Source: Tessaracoccus lacteus
GTDB lineage: Bacteria > Actinomycetota > Actinomycetes > Propionibacteriales > Propionibacteriaceae
Assembly (NCBI RefSeq): GCF_029917005.1
Contig: NZ_CP123967.1
Coordinates: 1,426,001 to 1,490,000 of the forward strand
Reading direction: 5' to 3'
Length of the DNA: 64,000 bases
Below, piece by piece: positions 36,579 to 45,766 of the stretch. How positions within the stretch are numbered: the first letter of the stretch is position 1; the number at the start of each line of letters is the position of its first letter. The notes beneath the pieces were generated by a model that searched no databases, had not been told where the DNA came from, and was given only the letters and a program-made list of their open reading frames with translations. A program made the translations under genes and the position numbers.

Positions 36579-37979
36579 TCAGAAGTTGATCATGTGGCCG
36601 GCGATGCCGTGCGCGGCCTCCTTGATGGCCTCCGACAGCGTCGGGTGCGCGTGGATGTTCGACGCGACCTCGTCGGCGGTCAGGTCGAAGGCCTGCGCCA
36701 GCGTCAGCTCGGGCAGCAGCTCGGTGACATCGGGGCCGATCATGTGGGCGCCGAGGATCTCGTTGTAGCGGGCGTCCGCGACGATCTTCACGAAGCCGCC
36801 GCCGTCGCCAAGCCCCCAGGCCTTGCCGTTGGCCGCGAACGGGAACTTGGCGACCTTGACCTCGTAGCCCTTGTCCTTGGCCTGCTGCTCCGAGTAGCCG
36901 AACGAGGCGACCTGCGGCTGGCAGTAGGTGGCGCGCGGGATCATGTCGTAGTTGATCGGGTGCGTCTCGACGCCGGCGATGGTCTCGGCCGCGACGATGC
37001 CCTGGGCCTCGGCGGTGTGCGCCAGCATCATCTTGCCCGTGCAGTCGCCGATGGCGTAGATGTTCGCGACGTTGGTGCGCATGAAGTCGTCGATCGCGAT
37101 GGCCTTGCGCTCCGTGAGCTCCACGCCCGTCTTCTCCAGGCCGTAGCCTTCGACGCGCGGCGCGAAGCCGACGGCCGAGAGGAAGCGGTCGGCCTCGAGG
37201 ACCTGGGACGCTCCCCCGGCGGCCGGGCTGACGGTGACCCGCACGCCCGAACCAGTGTCCTCGATGGTCTCGACCTTGGTGGAGGTCAGCACCGTGATGC
37301 CGAGCTTCTTGTAGGCCTTGGCGAGCTCGGCGGAGATCTCCGCGTCCTCGGTCGGCACCATGCGGTCGAGGTACTCGACGATGGTGACCTTGGCACCGAA
37401 CTGGCTGAGCACGTAGGCGAACTCGGTGCCGATGGCGCCGGAGCCGCCGATGATGATGGAGCCGGGCACGGCGTCGGAGAGGATCTGCTCCTCGTAGGTC
37501 ACGACGTTCGCGGAGCGCGAAGTGCCGGGCAGCATGCGGGTGGTGGCGCCAGCCGCGACGATCGCGTTGGTGAACGTGACGCTCTGCTTCGAGCCGTCGT
37601 CCCCGACGACCTCGATGGTGTTGGCGTCGACGAAGGTGCCCCAGCCGTCGATCTCGTCGATCTTGTTCTTCTTCATCAGGAAGTGGATGCCCTTGGTCAT
37701 CCGCTCCGAGACCTGGCGGCTGCGCTTGAAGGCCTTGCCGTAGTTGAAGGTGACGTCGCCTTCGATGCCGAACGTGTCCTTCTCGTGGTTGAAGATGTGC
37801 GCCAGTTCGGCGTTGCGCAGCAGGGACTTGGTCGGGATGCAGCCGACGTTGAGGCAGACACCGCCCCAGTAGCGCTTCTCGATGATGGCGACCTTGAGGC
37901 CGAGTTGGGCGGCGCGGATGGCGGCTACGTACCCACCGGGGCCGGCGCCGAGGACAACGACATCGTATGCAGAGCTCAT
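36579..37979 (-). CDS. lpdA: Dihydrolipoyl dehydrogenase
   Basis: FAD enzyme (E3) that reoxidises lipoyl groups of 2-oxoacid dehydrogenases and the glycine cleavage system. The 466 residues contain the FAD motif [17 protein letters not shown], the redox disulfide in [16 protein letters not shown], the NAD motif [14 protein letters not shown], and the catalytic His-Glu in [16 protein letters not shown] 37979 has TAGAGT 7 nt upstream (37987-37992 on the complementary strand), so a leaderless start is likely; a second in-frame start at 37997 lies upstream of this box. It is divergent from the XRE-MurA gene. Confidence 0.96.
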   Translation of the reverse strand: MSSAYDVVVLGAGPGGYVAAIRAAQLGLKVAIIEKRYWGGVCLNVGCIPTKSLLRNAELAHIFNHEKDTFGIEGDVTFNYGKAFKRSRQVSERMTKGIHFLMKKNKIDEIDGWGTFVDANTIEVVGDDGSKQSVTFTNAIVAAGATTRMLPGTSRSANVVTYEEQILSDAVPGSIIIGGSGAIGTEFAYVLSQFGAKVTIVEYLDRMVPTEDAEISAELAKAYKKLGITVLTSTKVETIEDTGSGVRVTVSPAAGGASQVLEADRFLSAVGFAPRVEGYGLEKTGVELTERKAIAIDDFMRTNVANIYAIGDCTGKMMLAHTAEAQGIVAAETIAGVETHPINYDMIPRATYCQPQVASFGYSEQQAKDKGYEVKVAKFPFAANGKAWGLGDGGGFVKIVADARYNEILGAHMIGPDVTELLPELTLAQAFDLTADEVASNIHAHPTLSEAIKEAAHGIAGHMINF

Positions 37980-38044
37980 GGGGCTCACTCTAGCCATGCC
38001 GGGCGGGACTTTTGGACACTGCGACCGGAGCTAGGATGTGGCTT

Positions 38045-38062
38045 TATCTCATCCATGAGATA
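38045..38062. promoter_or_regulatory. Operator-like palindrome overlapping the XRE-MurA -10 box
   Basis: TATCTCAT and ATGAGATA are perfect 8-bp arms around CC. The last two bases are also the first two of TAGTCT (38061-38066), the -10 of a leaderless start at ATG 38074. Bound protein would block the promoter, consistent with autorepression by the gene's own HTH (inference). Confidence 0.65.
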
Positions 38063-38073
38063 GTCTGCTGGGT

Positions 38074-39618
38074 ATGAGCAGTGCAACGAGTGAATCTGTC
38101 GGTCGAATGATCCGCGACGGGCGAACGGCCCGCGGCTGGTCGCAGAAGCGGCTCGCCGACGAGCTCGGGACGGTACAGAGCGCGGTGCACCGCATCGAGA
38201 CCGGGCAGCAGAACCTGTCGCTCAGCATGATCAACCGGCTTGCCGAGGCTCTCGAGATGCCGCTCATCCAGACGGCCACGCAGGGCGACGTGAACCTCAG
38301 GATCGAGGGTCCCACGACGTTGTCCGGCGAGATCGACGTGCGCACCTCCAAGAACGCTGCGATGGCGCTGCTGTGCGCCAGTCTGCTGAACCACGGCCGC
38401 ACGGTCCTGCGAGGCATCGCCCGCATCGAGGAGGTCGACCGCATCTGCGAGGTGCTCGCCTCCATCGGCGTGCAGCTGACCTGGATGGGCGACGGCAACG
38501 ACCTGGAGATCGTGCGCCCCGACGTGCTGACCCTCGACGACATGGACGAGCGCGCCGCGCGACGCACCCGTTCCATTCTGATGTTCCTCGGCCCGCTGCT
38601 GCACGAGTTCCCCGACTTCCGCCTCCCCTACGCCGGCGGCTGCGACCTCGGCGCCCGCACGGTGCACCCGCACCTGGCCGCGCTGCAGCGCTTCGGCCTG
38701 ACGGTCGAGGCCACCGAGGGCGCCTACCACGCCACCGTCGCCGACCAGCGCCCGCAGGAACGGCGCATCACGCTGATCGAGCGCGGTGATACCGTCACCG
38801 AGAACGCCCTGATGGCCGCCGCCGGCATCCCCGGCGTGACCGTGATCCGCAACGCCTCGGGCAACTACATGGTCCAGGACCTGTGCTTCTTCCTGCAGCG
38901 CCTCGGCATCGAGGTCGACGGCATCGGCACCACGACGCTGACCATCCGCGGCATCGAGCACATCTCGGCGGACGTCGAGTACCACATCTCCGAGGACCCG
39001 ATCGAGGCCATGAGCCTCCTGACTGCCGGCATCGTGACCCGCTCCGAGATCACCGTGCGCCGCTGCCCCATCGAGTTCCTCGAGGTCGAGTTCGCCGTCC
39101 TCGACGAGATGGGCCAGAAGTTCGTCGTCTCCCCCGAGTACCCGAGCCTCAACGGCAAGACCCGGCTGGTCGACGTCACCGTCATCCCGTCGGAGCTGCG
39201 GGCGCCGCTCGACAAGATCCACCCGATGCCGTTCCCGGGCCTGAACATCGACAACCTGCCGTTCTTCGCCGTCATCTGCGCGACGGCAACCGGGCAGAGC
39301 GTCATCTACGACTGGGTATACGACAACCGCGCGATCCACCTGTCGAAGCTGTCCGCGCTGGGCGCCAACATCCAGCTGATGGACGCGCATCGGCTGCTGA
39401 TCATCGGCCCGACGAAGTGGCGCGGCCGCGACATCGACACTCCCCCAGCGCTGCGCCCCGCGGTGTGCGTGCTGCTGGCCGCCATGGCGGCCCGTGGGAC
39501 CACGAACCTGATGGACGTCTACGTCATCAACCGCGGCTACGAGGACCTGCCGCACCGCCTCAACGCGCTGGGCGCCAACATCAAGATCTTCTGGGGCACC
39601 CCGGACTCCGACGACTGA
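38074..39618 (+). CDS. XRE-type HTH fused to UDP-GlcNAc 1-carboxyvinyltransferase (MurA-like)
   Basis: 514 residues. An N-terminal XRE helix-turn-helix (about 8-62: MIRDGRTARGWSQKRLADEL, TVQSAVHRIETG) is joined to a full EPSP-synthase/MurA fold (about 72-505). The MurA part keeps GGCDLGARTVHPHL with cysteine 190 at the position of the catalytic, fosfomycin-reactive residue, and SKNAAMALLCASLL with the UDP-GlcNAc-binding Lys-Asn. The enzyme may be active, or may be a regulator sensing UDP-GlcNAc or PEP. A separate housekeeping MurA elsewhere is expected but not visible. TAGTCT lies 7 nt before the ATG. Convergent with pdxY, adjoining stop to stop. Confidence 0.85.
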   Translation: MSSATSESVGRMIRDGRTARGWSQKRLADELGTVQSAVHRIETGQQNLSLSMINRLAEALEMPLIQTATQGDVNLRIEGPTTLSGEIDVRTSKNAAMALLCASLLNHGRTVLRGIARIEEVDRICEVLASIGVQLTWMGDGNDLEIVRPDVLTLDDMDERAARRTRSILMFLGPLLHEFPDFRLPYAGGCDLGARTVHPHLAALQRFGLTVEATEGAYHATVADQRPQERRITLIERGDTVTENALMAAAGIPGVTVIRNASGNYMVQDLCFFLQRLGIEVDGIGTTTLTIRGIEHISADVEYHISEDPIEAMSLLTAGIVTRSEITVRRCPIEFLEVEFAVLDEMGQKFVVSPEYPSLNGKTRLVDVTVIPSELRAPLDKIHPMPFPGLNIDNLPFFAVICATATGQSVIYDWVYDNRAIHLSKLSALGANIQLMDAHRLLIIGPTKWRGRDIDTPPALRPAVCVLLAAMAARGTTNLMDVYVINRGYEDLPHRLNALGANIKIFWGTPDSDD

Positions 39619-40473
39619 TCAGCTGAGGCGCGTCGCCTCGAACCGGTGGCGCGGCGCGACGATGTCCTCCTGCGCCGCCACGAGCCGGAGCTCACGGTGC
39701 TCGGCGGCCGCCGTCGCCTCGAGGACGGAGTAGACGATCGACGCGGTCGCGCCGAGTGCGCCGCCAAGGTCCTTGTCCCGCAGCCAGTGGGCCAGGAACA
39801 TGGCGGTGGTCAGGTCGCCGGACCCCGTGAAGGTACGTTCGAGCAGCGGCGTCTCGACGATCCAGGCGCCGTCGTCGCCGAGGGCCAGCATGCGGACCAC
39901 GTCGTCGGGCATCCCCTCCCCCACCACCGACGTCACGACGACGATCTTCGGGCCGCGCGCTCGCAGCTCGGCGGCGGCCTCGACGACCTCGGCCAGCGTC
40001 GACGTGGTGCGGCCGACGAGGAACTCGAGCTCGAACAGGTTCGGCGTCATGATGTCCGCCTTCTCCACGACGCTGTCGCGCCAGAACTCCGGGATGCCGG
40101 GGCGCGCGTAGAAGCCGCGGCCGACGTCGCCCATCACTGGGTCGGCGCAGAACACCGCGCGGGGGTTGCGCTCCTTGACCAGGCCCGCGGAGTCGAGGAT
40201 CACCTGGCCGACTTCCGGAGTCCCGAGGTAGCCGCACAGCAGTGCGTCGGCCTGGTCGAGGACGCCGCGGTCGTCGATGCCCTGCACGACCTCCCACACG
40301 TCTGAGGCCGGCAGCAGCGGGCCGCGCCAGGAGCCGTAGCTGGTGTTGTTGGAGAAGTTGACGGTGTAGACGGGCCATACATCGACGCCCAGTCGCTGGA
40401 GCGGGAAGACGGCTGAGGAGTTGCCGGCGTGGCCATAGGCGACGGCCGACTGGATCGAGAGCACGGTGGTCAT
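39619..40473 (-). CDS. pdxY: Pyridoxal kinase
   Basis: Phosphorylates pyridoxal to PLP in the salvage pathway. The 284-residue ribokinase-like protein has SIQSAVAYGHAGNSSAVFPL, the PMGDVGRGFY-type segment DPVMGDVGRGFYARP, and TGSGDLTTAMFLAHW, where the catalytic Asp of the GTGD-type motif is kept. ATG 40473 is preferred over 40482 because AAGG precedes it by 9 nt. It ends directly against the XRE-MurA stop. Confidence 0.9.
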   Translation of the reverse strand: MTTVLSIQSAVAYGHAGNSSAVFPLQRLGVDVWPVYTVNFSNNTSYGSWRGPLLPASDVWEVVQGIDDRGVLDQADALLCGYLGTPEVGQVILDSAGLVKERNPRAVFCADPVMGDVGRGFYARPGIPEFWRDSVVEKADIMTPNLFELEFLVGRTTSTLAEVVEAAAELRARGPKIVVVTSVVGEGMPDDVVRMLALGDDGAWIVETPLLERTFTGSGDLTTAMFLAHWLRDKDLGGALGATASIVYSVLEATAAAEHRELRLVAAQEDIVAPRHRFEATRLS

Positions 40474-40524
40474 GCGGACCATCCTTGCACTGCCGACGAA
40501 CGCCCGGCACTAGACTCCCGGTTC

Positions 40525-41295
40525 ATGGCACAGGTGCACACGGACTACCTCGCTCCGAAGTTTATTGCGATGGCGCATCGGGGCGGCGCGCTGCTCACCG
40601 CGAACCTGGGCATCGAGAACACGGTGAAGGCGTTCAGCAACGCCGTCGCGCTCGGTTTCACGTACCTGGAGACCGACGTGCACGTCACGGCGGACGGGCA
40701 TCTCGTCGCCTTCCACGACGCCGACCTTGAGCGCGTGACCGGCTACACCGGGTCGCTGTCCGACCTGCCGCTGGACGAGGTGCTGGAGCTGCGCGTCGGG
40801 GACCGGGAACCGATCCCCTCGCTCGACGAGCTGCTTGACACCTTCCCCGACATCAACTTCAACATCGACATCAAGCAGCCGACCGCCATGCAGCCGCTGA
40901 TCGACGCCATCCGTCGCCACTGCGCCGAGCGGAGGGTGTGCGTCGGCTCGTTCAGCCGCACGTCGATCCGCCGCTTCCGGGCGGGCCTGCCGGAGGTCCC
41001 GACGGCGGTGTCCACCGTGGGTGTGGCGGCCCTGGCGATGGGCACGATGCCCCCCAACGGGCAGGTCTTCCAGATGCCCATGAAGTTCACCGTCGGCCCC
41101 GTCAACGTGGACCTGGTGACGCCGCGCAACATCCAACGCATCCACTCCACCGGCCGCCGGGTCCACGTCTGGACGATCGACGAGCCCACCACGATGCACC
41201 GCCTGATCGACTGGGGCGTCGACGGGATCATGACTGACCGGCCGGATCTGCTCAAAGGCGTCCTCCGTGCACGGGGTATGTGGTCTACTCGTTGA
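40525..41295 (+). CDS. Glycerophosphodiester phosphodiesterase
   Basis: 256-residue TIM-barrel enzyme that cleaves glycerophosphodiesters to glycerol 3-phosphate and alcohol. Visible are AMAHRGG with the catalytic His, a metal-binding glutamate in LETDVHVTADG, AFHDADLERVTG with the second His, and the C-terminal VHVWTIDEP and GVDGIMTDRPD. No signal peptide is seen, so it acts in the cytoplasm. The ATG follows TAGACT by 8 nt, fitting a leaderless transcript. Glycan or lipid recycling is the likely role. Confidence 0.9.
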   Translation: MAQVHTDYLAPKFIAMAHRGGALLTANLGIENTVKAFSNAVALGFTYLETDVHVTADGHLVAFHDADLERVTGYTGSLSDLPLDEVLELRVGDREPIPSLDELLDTFPDINFNIDIKQPTAMQPLIDAIRRHCAERRVCVGSFSRTSIRRFRAGLPEVPTAVSTVGVAALAMGTMPPNGQVFQMPMKFTVGPVNVDLVTPRNIQRIHSTGRRVHVWTIDEPTTMHRLIDWGVDGIMTDRPDLLKGVLRARGMWSTR

Positions 41296-41322
41296 GGGAA
41301 CGTTTCGGCACCCCGACGCGTT
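41296..41322 (+). promoter_or_regulatory. Sigma-R/SigH-type promoter of rbpA
   Basis: GGGAAC (41296-41301) and GTT (41320-41322) are separated by 18 nt, matching the GGAAC-N18/19-GTT consensus of SigR-class ECF sigma factors. It lies 32 bp before the rbpA start. In Streptomyces, rbpA is a known SigR target, so thiol-oxidative induction is expected here. Confidence 0.75.
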
Positions 41323-41354
41323 GTCATCTGTGAGTAGACGAAGGAGGGGAAAAT

Positions 41355-41696
41355 ATGGCAGATCGTGCACTGCGCGGCGTCGGCCTCGGCTCGAAGACCT
41401 TCGAGGATGAGCAGGGCGTCGAGTTCGCTGAGCGTCAGAGTCTCGCGTTCGACTGTCCCAAGGGGCACCACTTCGAGGTGACGTTCTCCGTCGAGGCAGA
41501 CCTTCCCACCGAGTGGGAATGCAAGAAGTGCGGCCTCACGGCCGTGCGATCCGATGGAGTCGTCGGCGAGGAGAAGGTCACGAAGCCAGTTCGGACCCAC
41601 TGGGACATGCTGCGTGAACGGCGTTCGATCCCCGAGCTTGAGGAGATCCTGTCCGAGCAGCTGACCAAGCTGCGCGAGTCGGACCGGATCTACTAG
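41355..41696 (+). CDS. rbpA: RNA polymerase-binding protein RbpA
   Basis: Actinobacteria-specific factor that binds RNA polymerase and principal sigma factors and promotes open-complex formation. The 113 residues contain the core RbpA domain with FDCPKGHHFEV and WECKKCG (a degenerate zinc-binding site), the basic linker and a C-terminal sigma-interacting helix (THWDMLRERRSIPELEEIL). AAGGAGGGG precedes the ATG. A sigma-R type promoter lies upstream and a strong terminator downstream. Confidence 0.97.
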   Translation: MADRALRGVGLGSKTFEDEQGVEFAERQSLAFDCPKGHHFEVTFSVEADLPTEWECKKCGLTAVRSDGVVGEEKVTKPVRTHWDMLRERRSIPELEEILSEQLTKLRESDRIY

Positions 41697-41712
41697 GTCC
41701 GCGAGACACCGA

Positions 41713-41742
41713 CAACGCCCCGGCCCGCTGGCCGGGGCGTTG
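41713..41742. terminator. Bidirectional terminator between rbpA and fxsA
   Basis: CAACGCCCCGGCC (41713-41725) pairs perfectly with 41730-41742 around CGCT. It separates two convergent genes. Confidence 0.85.
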
Positions 41743-41755
41743 CGCTTGTCGGGGG

Positions 41756-42277
41756 TCAGTCGTCGTCGCGTGAATCCACGACGGTGCCCTCGATGACCCC
41801 GGGGATCAGGGTGTCGTCGGTCGTGGTCGTCGTGCCGGTGACGACCTCGCCCTCTATCACGACCCCGCCGGACTGCCCCGCCCTGCGGAGGGTGCGGCCG
41901 GCGAACCAGCTGAGCCCGGAGCGCACGAACTGGCGGGTGAACGGGATCAGCAGCAGGAGCCCGAAGACGTCGCTGATCACCCCGGGGATCAGCAGCAGCA
42001 GGCCGCCGATGAGGATGAGCGAGGCGTCGGCGAGTTTGCCGGGTGGCAGGTGGCCGGTGCGGGCGGACTCGACAAGCGCGCCCCACACCTTCGACCACTG
42101 CCAGCGCATCAGCGCCAGGCCGAGCACGGCCGAGACGGCCAGCAGCACCAGCGTCCACCAGCGGAGCTCGCCGGCGACCCACACGAGGGCCGCGATCTCC
42201 GCGCCGACCATCAGGAGCAGGACCAGCACGGGGATTAGGAGGGGCCACGTCGACCCTCGTTCCCTCACGTCACTCAC
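41756..42277 (-). CDS. fxsA: FxsA family membrane protein
   Basis: 173 residues with hydrophobic segments at about 10-30, 32-52 and 75-105, and the FxsA pattern (LIPVLVLLLMVGAEIAALVW, LILIGGLLLLIPGVISDVFG). In E. coli, FxsA overproduction affects exclusion by phage T7; its normal role is unknown. The C-terminal tail is Thr/Asp-rich. GTG 42277 overlaps the stop of the mannose-transferase gene by 4 nt, so it is the third gene of the lnt-ppm1-fxsA transcript. Confidence 0.88.
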   Translation of the reverse strand: MSDVRERGSTWPLLIPVLVLLLMVGAEIAALVWVAGELRWWTLVLLAVSAVLGLALMRWQWSKVWGALVESARTGHLPPGKLADASLILIGGLLLLIPGVISDVFGLLLLIPFTRQFVRSGLSWFAGRTLRRAGQSGGVVIEGEVVTGTTTTTDDTLIPGVIEGTVVDSRDDD

Positions 42278-43056
42278 GCCTTCCGGAGCAGCTGGCGGGA
42301 GGCCTTCCTGCCGAGCCCGAACAGCTGCTTCGCGCGGTACTCGATGCCCCACAGCGTCGTGCGGAGCAGTGCCTCGACGACGATGTTGCGGCTCATCTTG
42401 GAGTCCCCGAACTCCCGCTCGACGAACTCGATGGGCACCTCGACGACGGTGTAGCCGTTCCTGATGGCTCGCCAGACAAGGTCGATCTGGAAGCAGTAGC
42501 CGGCGGAGGCGACCTCATCGAGGCTGATGCCGCGCAGCGTGGAGGCACGGAAGGCGTTGAAGCCGCCCGTCGCGTCCTTCACGGGGATACCGAGCCACAG
42601 CCGGGTCCAGAGCGACCCCCCGCGGGAGATGAACTGGCGGCTCTTCGGCCAGTTGATGACGGAACCGCCCTTGACCCAACGGGACCCCTTGACCATGTCG
42701 GCTCCTGCCCGGATCGCCTGCAGCAGCCGGGGAAGTTCCTCGGGCTGGTGCGAGCCGTCCGCGTCGTGCTCGACCAGGATGTCGTAGCCCTCGTCGAGGC
42801 CCCAGTGGAATCCGGCCAGGTAGGCGGCCCCGAGGCCCTCCTTGCCCTTGCGGTGCATGACGTGGATATGGTCGTCGTCCGACGAGAGGCGGTCCGCGAT
42901 GTCACCGGTGCCGTCCGGGGAGTTGTCGTCCGCGATCAGGATGTGCGCGTCGGGCACTGAGCGGCGCAGCCGGTTCGTGATGCTCTCGATGTTCTGCGAC
43001 TCGTTGTAGGTCGGGATGATGACGAGCACCCGGTCGAGCGATTCCTCGCTGGTCAT
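42274..43056 (-). CDS. ppm1: Polyprenol monophosphomannose synthase (GT2, Ppm1 catalytic domain)
   Basis: Transfers mannose from GDP-Man to polyprenyl phosphate for lipoglycan and glycoprotein mannosylation. The 260 residues have the GT2 opening VLVIIPTYNESQNI, the metal motif LVEHDADGSHQPEELP, and GSRWVKGGSVINWP with the conserved DPM-type sequence. No membrane segments are attached, so this is the soluble catalytic type. ATG 43056 has AGAGGAA upstream. The gene sits directly after lnt; in mycobacteria the two are fused or adjacent. Confidence 0.93.
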   Translation of the reverse strand: MTSEESLDRVLVIIPTYNESQNIESITNRLRRSVPDAHILIADDNSPDGTGDIADRLSSDDDHIHVMHRKGKEGLGAAYLAGFHWGLDEGYDILVEHDADGSHQPEELPRLLQAIRAGADMVKGSRWVKGGSVINWPKSRQFISRGGSLWTRLWLGIPVKDATGGFNAFRASTLRGISLDEVASAGYCFQIDLVWRAIRNGYTVVEVPIEFVEREFGDSKMSRNIVVEALLRTTLWGIEYRAKQLFGLGRKASRQLLRKA

Positions 43057-43087
43057 GAAGTTCCTCTGTGTCGGTTGTCCCACCATG

Positions 43088-44602
43088 TTACTTGGCCCGG
43101 CGACGGCCCATGACGACCGCGCAGGCGAAAGCGACGAGCGTCAGGACGCCCGCCCCCACCGAGATGGCCGGGCCCACGTGTACCGACAGGTTCACGTTGT
43201 AGCGCAGCGGGACCTCCGCGAAGCGGGTGGCCGACGTGAACTCGGTGGTCGGGTCCAGCACTCGGCCGTGCGTGTCGATCGGCGACGACACCGAGTTGAG
43301 CGTCGAGGCGAGGACCTCCCGTCCGAGTTCCATCGCCCGCACGCGGTTGATCGTGAGCTGTTGAGACACCTGGAAGGTGCCGCCGTAGGTATTGGTGTTG
43401 GACTGGCTGACGATGAGCTGAGCCCCAGCGAGCACGGTCTCATAGCTCGTGTCGTCGTAGGCAAGCTCGAAGCAGATGATGGTGCCGATCTGCAGGTTCG
43501 GGTGCCCGAGCAGCGGGGCCGTCACCACTCCGGGTGCGTCCCCGGGGATCGACTGTCTCCCGATCTGCTTCAGGATGGGCAGCCGGGGCAGCAGGAAGTC
43601 ACGGAAGGGGATCCACTCGCCGAAGGGGACGAGATCGCGCTTGTGGTACGTCGAGCCAGGGCCGTCGACCGGGTCCCACCAGATGCTGGTGGTCTGCCGG
43701 GTGTCCTCCTGCTCGCCGTCGGTCACGGCACCTACGAGGATGGGCACCTGCGCCAGTGATGCCGCGGTCTCCACCAGCGATCGGGTCTCCGCGTCGTTGA
43801 TCGGGTCGACGTCGGTCGCGTTCTCCGGCCACAGCACGAAGTCGATGTCCGTGGCCTGCGTGCGCGCCGTCGCGACGGCGAAGATGGTCTCGCTGAGGGC
43901 GTTGTTGGTCACGGAGCGGGCGTAGCTGGAGGTGCCGTGCTCGTTCCGGTTGACGTTCGGCTGCACCATCGCGACCGTGACGGACTCCTGCGGGGTGGCC
44001 CGGGGTACGAGGTTCAGGAGGCCGCCGACGACGAAAAGCGTGAGCACCACGGCCGCTCCGCGGCGCCACCTGGCCCGATCCAGCGCGACGTACAGCAGGG
44101 TCGTGCCGAGGACAGCGACGAGCAGGCTCACGCCCGCCAGCCCGATCCAGGCGTACCAGCCGCTCAGCGGGGTGTCGACGGCCGTGTAGCCGAGCCGGGA
44201 CCAGGAGAACCCGCCGAAGGGGACCTTGCCGGAGGCGTACTCCATCGCCACGAATGCGGGCGGTACCAGGAGCGGCCACCAGCGCAGCCGCAGGAGTTGA
44301 GAGATGAACAGGCCGAGGAGGCCCCACCACAGCGCGAGGAACGCGATCAGCGCGACGCCCACGGCGGCCCCCAGCACCGAGATCCACGACACCGTGAGCG
44401 TGTTCATCGCGGCGCCGGTCAGGTAGCCGAGGCCGAACGCACGACCGGGGCTGCGGTCGATCAGGAGCCACGTGAATCCGGCCACCCCGAGGATGGTCAG
44501 CGGCCACAGCCCCATGGGGGCCTGTCCTGCGCCGATCAGCAGCCCGGAGGCGACGGCGAGTGCGAGCGAGAGGACCGGATGGAGGGTGGGGCGGGTCGGC
44601 AC
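43088..44602 (-). CDS. lnt: Apolipoprotein N-acyltransferase
   Basis: Membrane enzyme that N-acylates the lipidated cysteine of lipoproteins. 504 residues: six to seven membrane helices (1-200), a nitrilase domain (about 210-465), and a final helix. The catalytic triad is visible: Glu in LWPENATD, Lys in YHKRDLVPFGEW and Cys in ICFELAYDD. GTG 44602 is 6 nt after TAGAGT, so the operon lnt-ppm1-fxsA probably begins with a leaderless message. Confidence 0.93.
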   Translation of the reverse strand: MPTRPTLHPVLSLALAVASGLLIGAGQAPMGLWPLTILGVAGFTWLLIDRSPGRAFGLGYLTGAAMNTLTVSWISVLGAAVGVALIAFLALWWGLLGLFISQLLRLRWWPLLVPPAFVAMEYASGKVPFGGFSWSRLGYTAVDTPLSGWYAWIGLAGVSLLVAVLGTTLLYVALDRARWRRGAAVVLTLFVVGGLLNLVPRATPQESVTVAMVQPNVNRNEHGTSSYARSVTNNALSETIFAVATARTQATDIDFVLWPENATDVDPINDAETRSLVETAASLAQVPILVGAVTDGEQEDTRQTTSIWWDPVDGPGSTYHKRDLVPFGEWIPFRDFLLPRLPILKQIGRQSIPGDAPGVVTAPLLGHPNLQIGTIICFELAYDDTSYETVLAGAQLIVSQSNTNTYGGTFQVSQQLTINRVRAMELGREVLASTLNSVSSPIDTHGRVLDPTTEFTSATRFAEVPLRYNVNLSVHVGPAISVGAGVLTLVAFACAVVMGRRRAK

Positions 44603-44805
44603 GGGGGCACTCTACCCGAGCGTGTCGGGTCGCCCGTCGGCCGGCAGCGGGCGCCTGCGGCTGTGCGGTGCTGGTCAGCAGGTCCATCCACTGCGGCGCG
44701 TAAACCGGGAATACGCCTCCCCATGCCTGCCCCCCGAGCAGGTAGTACCCGACTGCCCGGCGAGGCCGAGCAGCACGGCGCAGACGAGCATGCCACGATT
44801 GCGCC

Positions 44806-45726
44806 ATGGCAACGCTGATGGCATTCGACACGTCGTACCTGTACTTCCGCGCGTTCTTCGGCGTGCCCGCCAGCTTCCGCTCCCCCGATGGGCACCCGGT
44901 CAACGCGATTCGCGGCACGATGGACTTCATCTCGAGGCTTGCGACCCAGTACGGGCCCGATCAGCTCGCCTGCGCCTGGGACGATGACTGGCGCCCGCAG
45001 TGGCGGGTGGACCTCGTGCCCTCGTACAAGACCCACCGCGTCGCCGAGGTGACGGCGGACGGCGCCGTGGAGGAGGCCGACGACGACCTCGGCTGGCAGG
45101 TCCCCCATATCCGGGCCTGCCTGGCGGCCGTCGGGATCCCCGTCATCGGGGCGAAGCACCACGAGGCGGACGATGTCCTCGCGTCGCTGGCGGCCCGGCA
45201 CGACGGCCGGACGCTGGTCGTCACCGGCGACCGCGACCTGTTCCAGCTCGTCGACGACGAAACGTCGGTGGTGTACGTCGCCCGCGGCGTGGCTAAGCAC
45301 GAGCTCGTCACACCGGATCTGCTCAGGGCGAAGTACGACCTCGTCGCAGGGCGATATGTCGACTTCGCGGTGCTCCGGGGCGACCCCTCCGATGGGCTGC
45401 CGGGCGTGAAGGGCATCGGCGAGAAGAGTGCAGCAACGCTGGTCGAGCGCTATCCCACCCTCGAGGCGATGGTCGAGGCCGCGGCCGACCCGGCGTCGGC
45501 CATGACGCCGTCGGTGAGGTCGAAACTGCTGGCCGACGTCGACTACCTGGCTCGCGCCAGGGAGGTCGTCACGGTCGTCAGGGACCTGGCCATTCCCACG
45601 CCTACGTACACCCCCGTCGACCAGGGCCGGGTGGACGACCTGACGAAGGCCCTCTCCCTTGGCGGCTCGCTGCGGCGGCTGGCCGACCACCGCCTCGCAG
45701 CCGGCCAGGAGCCCTCCGCGTCCTGA
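44806..45726 (+). CDS. 5'-3' exonuclease (PolI N-terminal type)
   Basis: Free-standing FEN-like nuclease of 306 residues. Metal-binding acidic residues are in MAFDTSYLYFRAFFG, ACAWDDDWRPQWR, HHEADDVLASLA, and VVTGDRDLFQLVDD; an H3TH region with GLPGVKGIGEKSAATLVERY follows. It probably removes RNA primers or flaps, or degrades DNA. This solo form is common in actinobacteria beside the PolI-fused version. Confidence 0.92.
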   Translation: MATLMAFDTSYLYFRAFFGVPASFRSPDGHPVNAIRGTMDFISRLATQYGPDQLACAWDDDWRPQWRVDLVPSYKTHRVAEVTADGAVEEADDDLGWQVPHIRACLAAVGIPVIGAKHHEADDVLASLAARHDGRTLVVTGDRDLFQLVDDETSVVYVARGVAKHELVTPDLLRAKYDLVAGRYVDFAVLRGDPSDGLPGVKGIGEKSAATLVERYPTLEAMVEAAADPASAMTPSVRSKLLADVDYLARAREVVTVVRDLAIPTPTYTPVDQGRVDDLTKALSLGGSLRRLADHRLAAGQEPSAS

Positions 45727-45747
45727 GAGCCTCCGCACGAGGCTCTC
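45725..45747. terminator. Hairpin between the exonuclease gene and metW
   Basis: GAGAGCCTC (45725-45733) pairs perfectly with GAGGCTCTC (45739-45747) around a 5-nt loop, between two convergent genes. Confidence 0.7.
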
Positions 45748-45766
45748 CCCGGCATCGCGGGCCGCG

